DNA of 64,000 bases from Flavisolibacter ginsengisoli DSM 18119. Lineage in GTDB: Bacteria; Bacteroidota; Bacteroidia; Chitinophagales; Chitinophagaceae. Below are positions 45,159 through 53,333 of the stretch, one piece after another. Below the pieces are notes generated by a model. It saw only the letters and a program-made list of their open reading frames with translations, was not told the origin of the DNA and did not search any database. The DNA is taken from assembly GCF_900129295.1 (NCBI RefSeq), contig NZ_FQUU01000014.1, positions 62,001 through 126,000 of the forward strand, written 5' to 3'. How positions within the stretch are numbered: position 1 is the stretch's first letter; every line of letters starts with the position of its first letter. A program made the position numbers and the translations under genes.

Positions 45159-45608
45159 TTAAGCTATTTCGATCATTCTTGGGGGTTTCTGTTTCGCATG
45201 CTCCTTTTTAGGTACCACAAGATTTAAAACACCATTCTCATACTTTGCCTGGATCTTATCAGAATCCACCACATCTTTAGGAAGCTGGAAACTGCGTTGG
45301 AAAGATTGGTAACTAAATTCCTGCCGTGTATACTTTTCACCATCCTTCATCTCATTGCGATCTTCTTTTTCACTGCTAATAGTCAACAAGTTACCATCCA
45401 GCTCAATCTTGAAGTCATCTTTTGTCATACCGGGAGCGGCCATCTCAACTATAAAGTTATCATTGGTTTCCCTGATGTTCACCGATGGTAAGGTGGTATT
45501 TGTGGCTGAGTTATTGACAAGGCCCCAGTTTAAAAGGTCCCTGTTAAACAGATCATCAAAGATGCTGTTCATTCCCTGGAAAGAATTGTTTCTTTTAATT
45601 ATTGACAT
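45159..45608 (-). CDS. Small heat-shock protein, Hsp20/alpha-crystallin family
   Basis: 149 residues. Alpha-crystallin domain (about 42-140): PSVNIRETNDNFIVEMAAPGM, then FKIELDGNLLTISSEKE and the C-terminal signature YENGVLNLVVPKKE. A short PRMIEIA tail carries the I-x-I anchor. It is an ATP-independent holdase chaperone in the cytoplasm. A good GGAGG lies exactly 5 bases before the ATG, rare in this genome, inside a leader shared with the gene at 56278-56517. Confidence 0.96.
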   Translation of the reverse strand: MSIIKRNNSFQGMNSIFDDLFNRDLLNWGLVNNSATNTTLPSVNIRETNDNFIVEMAAPGMTKDDFKIELDGNLLTISSEKEDRNEMKDGEKYTRQEFSYQSFQRSFQLPKDVVDSDKIQAKYENGVLNLVVPKKEHAKQKPPRMIEIA

Positions 45609-45668
45609 AATAACCTCCGTTTTATTGGTTAATACATGCTAAAAGCAACAATAGCTTTCCATCAACCT
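45609..45668 (-). promoter_or_regulatory. hsp20 leader with GGAGG ribosome-binding site, shared with the 79-residue gene at 56278
   Basis: On the minus strand it runs from AGGTTGATGG through ATTGT to TTAACCAATAAAACGGAGG, 5 bases before the ATG. The leader at 56518-56576 has the same blocks in the same order with nearly the same spacing (60 and 59 bases). No TAnnTTTG box within it, so another sigma factor or regulator may act. Confidence 0.7.
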
Positions 45669-45727
45669 AAATGCCATTACCAGCAACAACTGAAGTTTTT
45701 GCAGAATTCCTGAAAACTTGTCCCTTA

Positions 45728-46303
45728 TCAGGGAGTACCTTCTGTAATATTATCATTATCTGCACTGCCCAGGCTGTAATCATTGTTTTCTTCGTCCTCT
45801 TCCCCAATTCTTTCATTTGCATCATCATTCTCCGACCCGGGAACATCAAGGTCGCTTGCGGTCCTCACTTCCCCAAAGCTTCGTTCATTTAATGGTTCAT
45901 TCTGGAAGTCGGTATTGTCCATTCTTGCCTCTATGAGGTTATTTTCATCACGTGTGGGCAGGTAATCTATTTGCTCAAGTGCTTGTTTTTCACCCCTTGA
46001 CACATCGCCTTCAGTTCCGGGTGTAAAATCTTCACTATCATCAAGGTCAAAAACACCTACGCCTTCTTCATCATCTGAGGCAATGGTAGTGTCACCAAGT
46101 GCGCCCACCGGAGGTGCATTTACAAACTCCTGCCCAGGTATATCTTTCACATCAGGCAGGTCAATAAATTCTTCCTGTGTTCTCATTTCCTCTCTGTCTT
46201 TTTGTGAATCCGGAAGATCTCCCGGAATTGAGGAGCGCCTTTCAATCCTGCTATTGCCGGGCTCCCTTTCACCACGGGGTATATTATTTTCTTTGCTATC
46301 CAT
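45728..46303 (-). CDS. Acidic, probably disordered protein of unknown function
   Basis: 191 residues, very rich in Asp, Glu, Asn, Gly and Pro, with almost no hydrophobic stretches and no Cys, Trp or His. No signal peptide or membrane segment. Phrases such as DLPDVKDIPGQEF and SDDEEGVGVFDLDD suggest an extended chain. I do not recognise a family. It lies between the hsp20 leader and other stress-type genes, which hints at, but does not prove, a desiccation or stress role. The long uninterrupted frame supports a real gene. Confidence 0.75.
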   Translation of the reverse strand: MDSKENNIPRGEREPGNSRIERRSSIPGDLPDSQKDREEMRTQEEFIDLPDVKDIPGQEFVNAPPVGALGDTTIASDDEEGVGVFDLDDSEDFTPGTEGDVSRGEKQALEQIDYLPTRDENNLIEARMDNTDFQNEPLNERSFGEVRTASDLDVPGSENDDANERIGEEDEENNDYSLGSADNDNITEGTP

Positions 46304-46349
46304 ATCTTTAGTTTACAGGATACTTGAAAATTTTATGCCGTGACAAGAC

Positions 46350-46374
46350 AATGGCCAGTCTAAGACTGGCCATT
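46350..46374. other. Perfect hairpin without T-run
   Basis: AATGGCCAGTC/GACTGGCCATT, 11-bp stem with a 3-base loop, between the acidic protein gene (start at 46303) and the next minus-strand gene's stop (46412). It may still end transcription of the 46412 gene, but neither side has a T-run. Confidence 0.6.
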
Positions 46375-46411
46375 CAAATCTGGTATGGTTAAGGCAGTAG
46401 GTAGTTTAGGG

Positions 46412-46747
46412 TCAAATCAGGACCTCGATCTCATTTATTTCTTTAATAAGGTCTTTGCCGCGGTATATTTTTATAGTGTCATACTTATGCAAACCCGGGA
46501 GTTTTTCTGAGAAAACCACCTCTTCCTCGCCTGAGGTACTTACTGAATCGCTTAATTCAACGCTTAACACCAGCGTTTGAGGATCGTTCTCCTGTATGCA
46601 TTTTATAAAGAATGGATGTTGTGATGTTTTAGAAACAGGTACTTCACCCAAAATATAAAGGGTTCCGAAACTTTCTGTGCCTTCATGATCGAATTCGATC
46701 CAGGCTTCCCAAAGGTCTATTTCTGAAAGCAGGGTATTATTTCTCAT
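46412..46747 (-). CDS. Hypothetical protein, 111 residues
   Basis: A soluble, acidic protein with a plausible beta-rich fold (WEAWIEFDHEGTESFGTLYILGEV at the start, KYDTIKIYRGKDLIKEINEIEV at the end). No signal peptide. I do not recognise a family. A TAACTTG sequence, one T short of the -7 consensus, lies about 8 bases upstream of the ATG. Good codon use and absence of a better frame support it. Confidence 0.7.
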   Translation of the reverse strand: MRNNTLLSEIDLWEAWIEFDHEGTESFGTLYILGEVPVSKTSQHPFFIKCIQENDPQTLVLSVELSDSVSTSGEEEVVFSEKLPGLHKYDTIKIYRGKDLIKEINEIEVLI

Positions 46748-46847
46748 GCCAGCAAGTTAGAAAACATAACATTGCGTGAAATGCGCAAAACACCATAAAT
46801 AAACCCGTTTTTTCACCTAATTATTTACAAATGAGGGTAATGCCTCA

Positions 46848-47684
46848 CTATACTTCAGAACCTGTCATATGGGCTGTATGTAACAGGCGGCCAAGTAGCT
46901 CGGTGACAGGTCCGGGTTTCCCGTTTCCTATAGGCTTTCCATTTATTATAGTAACGGGCAAAATCCCTTTTGTGGTGCTGCAAATAAAGGCTTCGCTTGC
47001 CTGTAAGGCTTCATCCGGTGATATGTTTCTTTCTTTAAGTTCAAAATGGCCCATTGCGGCCTTTATGATCCGGCTCCTGGTAACACCCTTTAATATATTT
47101 TCCCCCGCTGTATGGATCTCTCCGCCTGTTGTTACAATGAAAAAGTTTGACCGAGGACATTCTGTTATCGCACCATCCCTGAAATACAAAATATCATCTG
47201 CAGCGTGCAAATGAATATACGGTTGCAACCATATCTCCATAAGATAATCAATGGTTTTGGCTTCCGGAAGTTGCCGCTGGTACGGATACAGTGCCAGCCT
47301 GATCCCTTCTTTATACTGTACTTCTTTTGGTAGGGTGAACTGGTTTTCTGAAATAATAATATTGGGATTTGTCAAAGAATATCCATTGCCGGAATATCCC
47401 CCGGTAACAGTGATCCTTATGCCGGAATCGGAGATCCCATTTTTACTGATCAGAGAGTAGATAACTGATTTGATTGTTTCCCGGGAAAGTGGAATGGAGA
47501 GGTGCATTATTTCTGCCGAACGAAACAAGCGGTCCAGGTGCTCTTCTACTAAAAGCGGTACTTTGTCCTTTACCCGGAAGAAATCAAAGAAGCCATAACC
47601 TCTTTGAATGGAAAGGTCACGATAATGAATCAAGCCTTTATCTTCTGTTACAAAATCATCATTAATAAAAACAAAGGTTTCCAT
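46848..47684 (-). CDS. Class IV PLP aminotransferase (branched-chain or D-amino-acid aminotransferase / aminodeoxychorismate-lyase-like)
   Basis: 278 residues, usual for fold type IV. Seen: the opening FVFINDDFVTEDKGLIHYRDLSIQRGYG-type start split over residues 4-31, FFDFFRVKD with the substrate-contact region, the PLP lysine in LPEAKTIDYL near residue 142, ITECPRSNFFIV near residue 173 (the E-x-x-x-S-N-x-F motif), and EAFICSTTKGILPV near residue 228. Which reaction it runs is not clear; the SNFFI site and size suit any of the three groups. Neighbours do not help. Monocistronic. Confidence 0.9.
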   Translation of the reverse strand: METFVFINDDFVTEDKGLIHYRDLSIQRGYGFFDFFRVKDKVPLLVEEHLDRLFRSAEIMHLSIPLSRETIKSVIYSLISKNGISDSGIRITVTGGYSGNGYSLTNPNIIISENQFTLPKEVQYKEGIRLALYPYQRQLPEAKTIDYLMEIWLQPYIHLHAADDILYFRDGAITECPRSNFFIVTTGGEIHTAGENILKGVTRSRIIKAAMGHFELKERNISPDEALQASEAFICSTTKGILPVTIINGKPIGNGKPGPVTELLGRLLHTAHMTGSEV

Positions 47685-47717
47685 TAGTGTTCGGGGTTAG
47701 TGAAAGATGCGTAGTTT

Positions 47718-48188
47718 TTAATAGATCTTCCCACTTTCATCATTATTGATCAATTCCTGGGCAACGGAGGAATTAAAGATACCCTCACGGTTGTTTATCA
47801 CCTGGCGAAGTAGATCGTGAATGGTAATGATACCGGCAAAGCTTTTGTTTTCGTCATAAGCCAGCAGGTAACGTATCTTATGGCTATTCATTAATTGCAT
47901 GCAATATTCCACGGTATCATTAAATCCTACAATAGGCAAATCGGTTGTCATAACCTCTTTAACTTTTGTAGAATTACTTGCCCTGCCTTTCAGTATAACA
48001 TTCCGGCTGTAATCTCTTTCGCTGAAAACCCCCTGGTAATTTTGGTCTTGCATCACCACCAGGTAGCTTAAATTCACTGAACTTAAAAGATTAAGGGCGT
48101 CAATAACAAGGGTGTCTGGTGTAACGGTATTAAAGGGCTTTGCTTTACTCTCAAGTACATTTTTCACTGTTAGCATCGTATAGTTCAA
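47718..48188 (-). CDS. Two-CBS-domain protein
   Basis: 156 residues holding a CBS pair: first domain about 10-72 (VTPDTLVIDALNLLSSVNLSYLVVM, GVFSERDYSRNVI), second about 77-138 (VKEVMTTDLPIVGFNDTVEYCMQLM, IRYLLAYDENKSFAGIITIHDLLR). CBS pairs bind adenosine nucleotides and act as sensors. No attached enzyme or channel domain. Translation could also start at Met5 (48176). Single gene, no clear -7 box. Confidence 0.92.
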   Translation of the reverse strand: MNYTMLTVKNVLESKAKPFNTVTPDTLVIDALNLLSSVNLSYLVVMQDQNYQGVFSERDYSRNVILKGRASNSTKVKEVMTTDLPIVGFNDTVEYCMQLMNSHKIRYLLAYDENKSFAGIITIHDLLRQVINNREGIFNSSVAQELINNDESGKIY

Positions 48189-48313
48189 TTTTATTTTTGC
48201 ATCAAAGTTCGTTCATCATTCTCAAAACACGGTGGTGGAAAATGTTTCTTACGAAAAGTCTGCCTGCTTAGCTGCGGCATAGAATTTATAGTTGTTAAGA
48301 TAAATCCCCTTTT

Positions 48314-49120
48314 ATGGATAAAATGAAAGATCTCCTTGATCTGTTAAAACACGAAGTGCAAGATCTGTATTCAGTGGAAGAACAGATCATTGCAGCTATG
48401 CCTTTAATGATAGAAAAAGCAAACAACTGGGAGTTGAAAAAAGCATTACAAACCCATCTAAAGGTAACTCAAAAGCAATTTTCCAGGCTGGAACAAGTGC
48501 AGAATATGATGGGAATTGAGCAGGAAAATGATGAAAAGAAAGGCTTGTTTAGCCGTCTTTTTAAAAGCCGGCAGGTTTGTAAAGGCATGCAAGGTATAAT
48601 TGAAGAAGGCAACAAGGTGATGAAGGAAGATATGAATCAGGATGTTTTGGATGCAGCCATTATTGCCAGTGCACAGAAAATTGAACACTATGAAATATGC
48701 GGCTATGGTACAGCACGTACATATGCCAGGGAACTTGGATTGAATGAAGTAGGCCAGCTCCTTGAAACAACCTTAAATGAAGAGTATGAAGCAGATGACT
48801 TGTTGACAAAACTGGCAGTGACGGGTATTAATAGAGAAGCAGAAGGTAAACCCAGGTCCCAAAAAAGAAGCCATGTAGGCGGAACGCAAAAACAGGAAAC
48901 AGCACAAAACACTAAAGTGCCTGAAGCAGAAATGGAAATGGTATCTAATAACAAAAGTAGTAGTGGGACAAACACGAGGAAGAGATCAGTGGGAACAGAG
49001 GGGCCGCAAAAAAAAGAGGTTACCAGGCTATCTTCTTCACCACAACGAAGCGCCGGTACAAAAAGAACCAGTGCAGCGAGTGAAAGATCAAATAGGAAAG
49101 TCTACCCAGGTAAACCGTAA
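48314..49120 (+). CDS. DUF892 (YciE/YciF-type ferritin-like) protein with long basic tail
   Basis: 268 residues. The DUF892 four-helix bundle fills about residues 1-165 (LKHEVQDLYSVEEQIIAAMPLMIEKA split at residues 12-37, KIEHYEICGYGTARTYARELG near residue 122, LNEEYEADDLLTKLA near residue 152); the Glu/His residues fit a ferritin-like metal site. The rest is a low-complexity Lys/Arg/Ser/Thr tail. Family members are stress-induced. The tail stops at 49120, but a +1 frame reads on with the same tail-like composition to 49178 (ending GRRSSDSDSRTR), so a frameshift or sequencing slip near 49090 is possible. Confidence 0.9.
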   Translation: MDKMKDLLDLLKHEVQDLYSVEEQIIAAMPLMIEKANNWELKKALQTHLKVTQKQFSRLEQVQNMMGIEQENDEKKGLFSRLFKSRQVCKGMQGIIEEGNKVMKEDMNQDVLDAAIIASAQKIEHYEICGYGTARTYARELGLNEVGQLLETTLNEEYEADDLLTKLAVTGINREAEGKPRSQKRSHVGGTQKQETAQNTKVPEAEMEMVSNNKSSSGTNTRKRSVGTEGPQKKEVTRLSSSPQRSAGTKRTSAASERSNRKVYPGKP

Positions 49121-49211
49121 GGATACCAGCACTGGAAAAGGAAGAAGATCATCTGACAGTGATTCACGAACACGTTAAATAGCTATGCAATAACTAGTCT
49201 CTTACAAAGCG

Positions 49212-49240
49212 CCGTCTCCAGGTTTGGGGACGGTTTTTTT
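49212..49240 (+). terminator. Terminator after the DUF892 gene
   Basis: CCGTCTCC/GGGGACGG stem (one G-T pair) with an AGGTTT loop and eight T. Confidence 0.88.
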
Positions 49241-49250
49241 ATCTTGTAGT

Positions 49251-49853
49251 CTATGGTCCCAAAATAATACCAATAGAGAAATTGGAAGGGTCAAGCTTGA
49301 TGTTTCTACGTGTTCCTGAAGGGTAAAGCGAATAGGCCATGAACGGTCCCAAGGAAAAATAATCAGAGAATTTGTGCTGAAAACCACAACGAATGTAGCC
49401 ACCAACAGTATTCCTTTTTATCATTGGCCCCGGTGTATACCATGGAGTAAATCCTGTATATATAAAACTGGCTCCTGCTGCATATTCATACCTGTTACTT
49501 CCAATTAACTTTTTTTGGCCCAGGCCGGCATATATCGTTACTATTTCCGAGCCTGTATTAGGTGGCTGATAAAGGTTACCTCCCTGGCCATCTTCCATAT
49601 AATCTTTCGCAGGGCATAAAGCCGCAGTGAATCCCCAGTCAAATGATAGTTTACTTCCATTCAGTTTGTGCATCATGGAAAGACCTGCCATATAATTAAC
49701 GGTATACGGTCTAAAGCTGGAGTTCATGATATGAATACCTACCGGCATTTGAAAATGAAAGCTGCCTTCTTCCCGTTCCTGTGAAATGGCATGGCCTGCC
49801 ATAACAAGGAACATGAGCAAAAAAATCGAAGATCTCTTATAGGCAGGAATCAT
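49251..49853 (-). CDS. Secreted, probably outer-membrane beta-barrel protein of unknown function
   Basis: 200 residues. Signal peptide (hydrophobic SSIFLLMFLVMAGHAIS, cut near SQ, residue 25). The mature part alternates polar and aromatic residues, has many Gly/Tyr/Phe and turns with Asn-Gly or Asp-Gly, which suits an eight-strand barrel (SFIYTGFTPWY, YFSLGPFMAYSLYPSG). The C terminus IGIILGP is not a typical aromatic end. I do not recognise a family. Convergent with the DUF892 gene. Confidence 0.72.
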   Translation of the reverse strand: MIPAYKRSSIFLLMFLVMAGHAISQEREEGSFHFQMPVGIHIMNSSFRPYTVNYMAGLSMMHKLNGSKLSFDWGFTAALCPAKDYMEDGQGGNLYQPPNTGSEIVTIYAGLGQKKLIGSNRYEYAAGASFIYTGFTPWYTPGPMIKRNTVGGYIRCGFQHKFSDYFSLGPFMAYSLYPSGTRRNIKLDPSNFSIGIILGP

Positions 49854-50051
49854 ATGAATTCTTTTAACTAATATGATTAATTATTGAATAATACAGAATG
49901 AGGCCCATCATAAATAGCACTGACAATACTCAGTAACGGTAATTATATTTTAAACCTACACTTCCTATTGTTGAGATAATTATATGCACACAGCTGGGAT
50001 TATAATCTCTTCCTTTCAATCTCATGCATTGTAGCAGGGACAATAGATTCA

Positions 50052-50522
50052 ATGGTATTTAATAACTTTGAATACAAATCCGGGATCATGAATATTACCA
50101 CTAGAATTTCAAGGTGGAGACATTCTTATCCATCTTTCTTATTATTGATAGCAAGGATCATCCTTGGGATTATTTTAATAGTAAAAGGTATCTTTTTTAT
50201 CAGCCATGCACAGCAATTGAAAGATATGATCCTGGCTAGCCGTTTTTCAGGTTGGGTTGGAATTTTAACCGCCTACGTAACTTTTGCCCACCTTTTTGGT
50301 GGTGTATTTATAATTATAGGGTTATTCACCCGTATAGCTGCTCTCCTTCAAATCCCTGTCTTGCTGGGCGCTTTATTCTTTATATTACCAGTTCACGAAG
50401 TAAATGATATGGGCTCCGACCTGATACTTTCTTTAATTGTTCTTGGTTTACTCATTTATATATTAAAGAAGGGTAGTGGTAGTATTTCAATGGAAGACTA
50501 TCTGAAACACCATCTTCTTTAA
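50052..50522 (+). CDS. DoxX family membrane protein
   Basis: 156 residues (144 if translation starts at the ATG at 50088, MNITTRISRW, which I find equally likely). Four membrane helices: ARIILGIILIVKGIFFI near residue 35, FSGWVGILTAYVTFAHLFGGVFIIIGLFTRIAALLQI split over residues 65-100, LGALFFILPV, and LILSLIVLGLLIYILKKG. DoxX-type helices with the GGVxxIxGxxTR pattern. Role in redox or stress systems is reported for some relatives; unknown here. Confidence 0.88.
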   Translation: MVFNNFEYKSGIMNITTRISRWRHSYPSFLLLIARIILGIILIVKGIFFISHAQQLKDMILASRFSGWVGILTAYVTFAHLFGGVFIIIGLFTRIAALLQIPVLLGALFFILPVHEVNDMGSDLILSLIVLGLLIYILKKGSGSISMEDYLKHHLL

Positions 50523-50589
50523 CATTTTTGTACCTGTACTATTAACTGACTTTACCTGATAAAGCCTTTCTTTGAACCACTATTACCAG

Positions 50590-51015
50590 GTGAAGCAAAT
50601 TCTATTTATCATATCATTTCTTACTTACACCCTTGCTACCAATGCCCAGGGTAAGGTAATTGCCAGTGTTACACAGCTTGCCAGTAATAAAGGCGTTTGC
50701 AGGGCTTGCATTTTTGCCAATGCCTCCGATTTTCAAAAAATGGCCGCACTTCAATGTTTAACTGTTCCCATAGTAAATCAAAAAGCTTTGTTCACGTTCA
50801 CTGGTATTCCAAAAGGCAAGTATGCCTTATTTGTTTTTCATGATGTAAACGAGAACAATAAGCTGGATAAGAATTGGTTGGGAATACCAAAAGAAGGATA
50901 CGGGGCATCCCTCAACAAATTGCCTTTTGCTGCCGCACCTGCTTATGAACCTAATAGTTTTGTCTTAAATAATAAGGATTCTCTTTTTCTTTCCATACGG
51001 CTAAGAAATTTGTGA
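50590..51015 (+). CDS. Secreted DUF2141 domain protein
   Basis: 141 residues from a GTG at 50590; a TTG six codons earlier is the alternative. The GTG start places a Lys next to a hydrophobic signal (QILFIISFLTYTLATNAQ). The DUF2141 mark is clear: GIPKGKYALFVFHDVNENNK near residue 75, followed by LDKNWLGIPKEGYGAS, a calcium-loop-like Asp/Asn-rich turn. Periplasmic or surface; function unknown. It is 45 bases upstream of the penicillin-acylase-type gene and may be co-transcribed. Confidence 0.87.
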   Translation: MKQILFIISFLTYTLATNAQGKVIASVTQLASNKGVCRACIFANASDFQKMAALQCLTVPIVNQKALFTFTGIPKGKYALFVFHDVNENNKLDKNWLGIPKEGYGASLNKLPFAAAPAYEPNSFVLNNKDSLFLSIRLRNL

Positions 51016-51060
51016 GCTTTTAATCTTCTTTCATAGGTACCCATTCATTAAATTGTGCTA

Positions 51061-53253
51061 ATGAAATACCTGTTGCTGTTTTTGCTTCTGCCGATCGCGG
51101 GCTCTTCACAAACATTTTCATCTGACGAGATCAGCCATTTTAAAAAGCAGGCGCAAAAAGTTACCATTACAATAGACAATTGGGGAATCCCTCATATTCA
51201 TGGACATACTGATGCAGATGCAGTATTCGGTCTTATGTATACACAATGCGAACAAAACTTTGCCAGGGTAGAAAGAAACTACCTTGAAGTATTTGGTAGA
51301 TTGGCTGAAGTGGATGGGGAACAGCAACTGTTTGGTGATTTGCAGATGCAAATGATCTATGACACGGTAGCTGCCAAAACAGATTATGCCCGTAGTCCTC
51401 AATGGTTAAAAAAGTTATTGCAGGCTTTTGCAGACGGGGTAAACTATTACCTGGCATTGCACCCGGAAACCAAGCCGGCTGTCTTTCAAAGATTTCAACC
51501 CTGGTTTCCATTAATGTACACTGATGGAAGTATATCTGCTACTCAAATGGGGGGTATAAATATGCGCGACACACGAAACCTTTATGATTCTTCGGGCGAC
51601 AAGTCATTAGGTGATGTTCCTGTCTATAATGATTTTTCCCAACTGCGTCTCACGGGTTCGAATGGTTTTGCTGTTGCCCCTTCTAAAACAGCTTCTAAAA
51701 ACTCTATACTTTATATCAATCCTCATGTAACTTTTTATTTCAGAACGGAAGCCCACATGATCAGCGATGAAGGGCTTAATGTATATGGGGCTGCTACCTG
51801 GGGAAACTTTTTTATTTACCAGGGTTTCAATGAGCATTGTGGCTGGATGCACACCTCCAGCTATGCTGACGTCGCTGACCTGTATAAAGAAAAAATAGTC
51901 CGTAAGAACAATGCGCTTTTTTATGAATACAATGGGCAATTAAAACCGGTACAATCAAAATCCATCACTGTACAATACAAAAAGGGAAACAACATTGAAG
52001 CGAAACACTTTACAGCCTACTTTACCCATCATGGGCCTGTACTGGGAAGCCGCGATAACAACTGGTTGAGCCTGAAGGAAAGAAACCGCTCATTGGAAGC
52101 ACTGGAGCAGTCGTGGTTGCGAACGAAAGCTAATAGCTTTAGTGCTTTCAAAAAGATCATGGAGCTGCGTTCAAATAATTCTAATAACACTGTCTATGCC
52201 GATGATCAAAAGAATATTGCTTACTGGCATGGCAACTTTGTGCCTGTCCGGGACCCTAAACTTGACTGGCAACTTCCTGTTGATGGAACCACATCCGCTA
52301 CTGAATGGAAAGGGGTACATAAACTAGACGAAATTGTGCATGTAATAAACCCATCAAGCGGATGGATACAGAATTGCAATTCTACACCCTTTACTTCTTC
52401 AGGTACAAGTAGTCCAAAGAAACAAAATTACCCCGCGTATATGGCTCCGGATGGACAAAACGCCAGGGCTATAAATGCCGCCAGGTTATTGAGTGAAACA
52501 AATAATATTACTCTAGATAAGATCATAAATATTGGGTACAGCCATTATCTTACTGCCTTTGATATATTATTACCTTCTTTACTTACGGCCTATGATAATT
52601 TACCCAACCAGGATACTACTAAACAGGGTTTAAATGAAGCCATATCTCTCTTAAAACATTGGGATAGAAATTCATCTGCCAGTTCTGTAGCAACAACACT
52701 GGCAATAGAATGGGCTACTAATTTAAGTTCATTTGTCCCTGCGCCTGCTACAGATGCAGATGCCACTAATGCTATCGCCATATTTAACTGGTTGGCCAGG
52801 GAAGTTCCTGCGGATAAGAAACTGGAACTATTGAAAAAGACATTGGTAGACCTGGAAAACAGGTTTGGGAACTGGCATGTGGCATGGGGTGATATCAACC
52901 GTTTCCAGAGAAACGAAAACAGTACTAATAATAATTTTGATGATGCTAAATGGAGTCTGCCAGTGGGTCTTGCTTCAGCAACCTGGGGTTCCCTGCCTTC
53001 TTTTAACAGCAGGAAATTCTCTAATACCAATAAAAGGTATGGTGTATCAGGTAATAGTTTTATAGCTGCAATAGAATTTGGAAATAAGTTAAAAGCAAGA
53101 ACCATCATGACCGGAGGGGAATCATTTGTTCCGGGATCAGAACATTTTACCGACCAGGCAGAAGGATTTATACAAGGAATGTTTAAGGAGATTAATTTTT
53201 ACCAGCCAGATATCTTAAAAAATGCAGTAAGAACTTATCATCCTGGTGAATAA
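51061..53253 (+). CDS. Penicillin-acylase family (S45) amidase, secreted
   Basis: 730 residues from the ATG at 51061 (an in-frame GTG lies two codons earlier). Signal peptide MKYLLLFLLLPIAGSSQ. The alpha part has DNWGIPHIHGHTDADAVFGLMY near residue 39 and QCEQNFARVERN. The beta part begins at the self-cleavage site in LTGSNGFAVAPSKT (Ser near residue 200, the N-terminal nucleophile), with INPHVTFYF and the Asn in NNTVYADDQKNIAYWH near residue 380. Relatives cleave penicillins, acyl-homoserine lactones or other amides; substrate unknown. Closed by a terminator at 53280. Confidence 0.93.
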   Translation: MKYLLLFLLLPIAGSSQTFSSDEISHFKKQAQKVTITIDNWGIPHIHGHTDADAVFGLMYTQCEQNFARVERNYLEVFGRLAEVDGEQQLFGDLQMQMIYDTVAAKTDYARSPQWLKKLLQAFADGVNYYLALHPETKPAVFQRFQPWFPLMYTDGSISATQMGGINMRDTRNLYDSSGDKSLGDVPVYNDFSQLRLTGSNGFAVAPSKTASKNSILYINPHVTFYFRTEAHMISDEGLNVYGAATWGNFFIYQGFNEHCGWMHTSSYADVADLYKEKIVRKNNALFYEYNGQLKPVQSKSITVQYKKGNNIEAKHFTAYFTHHGPVLGSRDNNWLSLKERNRSLEALEQSWLRTKANSFSAFKKIMELRSNNSNNTVYADDQKNIAYWHGNFVPVRDPKLDWQLPVDGTTSATEWKGVHKLDEIVHVINPSSGWIQNCNSTPFTSSGTSSPKKQNYPAYMAPDGQNARAINAARLLSETNNITLDKIINIGYSHYLTAFDILLPSLLTAYDNLPNQDTTKQGLNEAISLLKHWDRNSSASSVATTLAIEWATNLSSFVPAPATDADATNAIAIFNWLAREVPADKKLELLKKTLVDLENRFGNWHVAWGDINRFQRNENSTNNNFDDAKWSLPVGLASATWGSLPSFNSRKFSNTNKRYGVSGNSFIAAIEFGNKLKARTIMTGGESFVPGSEHFTDQAEGFIQGMFKEINFYQPDILKNAVRTYHPGE

Positions 53254-53279
53254 TTTCATTACGGGCATTAATACTATGA

Positions 53280-53310
53280 AAAAAAGCTCCCCGGAAATGG
53301 GAGCTTTTTT
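53280..53310 (+). terminator. Bidirectional terminator between the amidase and DUF1579 genes
   Basis: AAAAGCTCCC/GGGAGCTTTT stem with a CGGAAAT-type loop and runs of A and T on the two sides. Confidence 0.9.
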
Positions 53311-53333
53311 GATAGTATAACTTTTATAGTCCT

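Noticed and set aside
46350-46374. Rho-independent terminator
   Set aside because: The stem is perfect but there is no T-run on either strand, so it is listed only as a hairpin.
48963-49178. Separate small gene in the +1 frame over the DUF892 tail
   Set aside because: Most of it is a shadow of the tail; only the last part looks tail-like, which is better explained as a possible frameshift.
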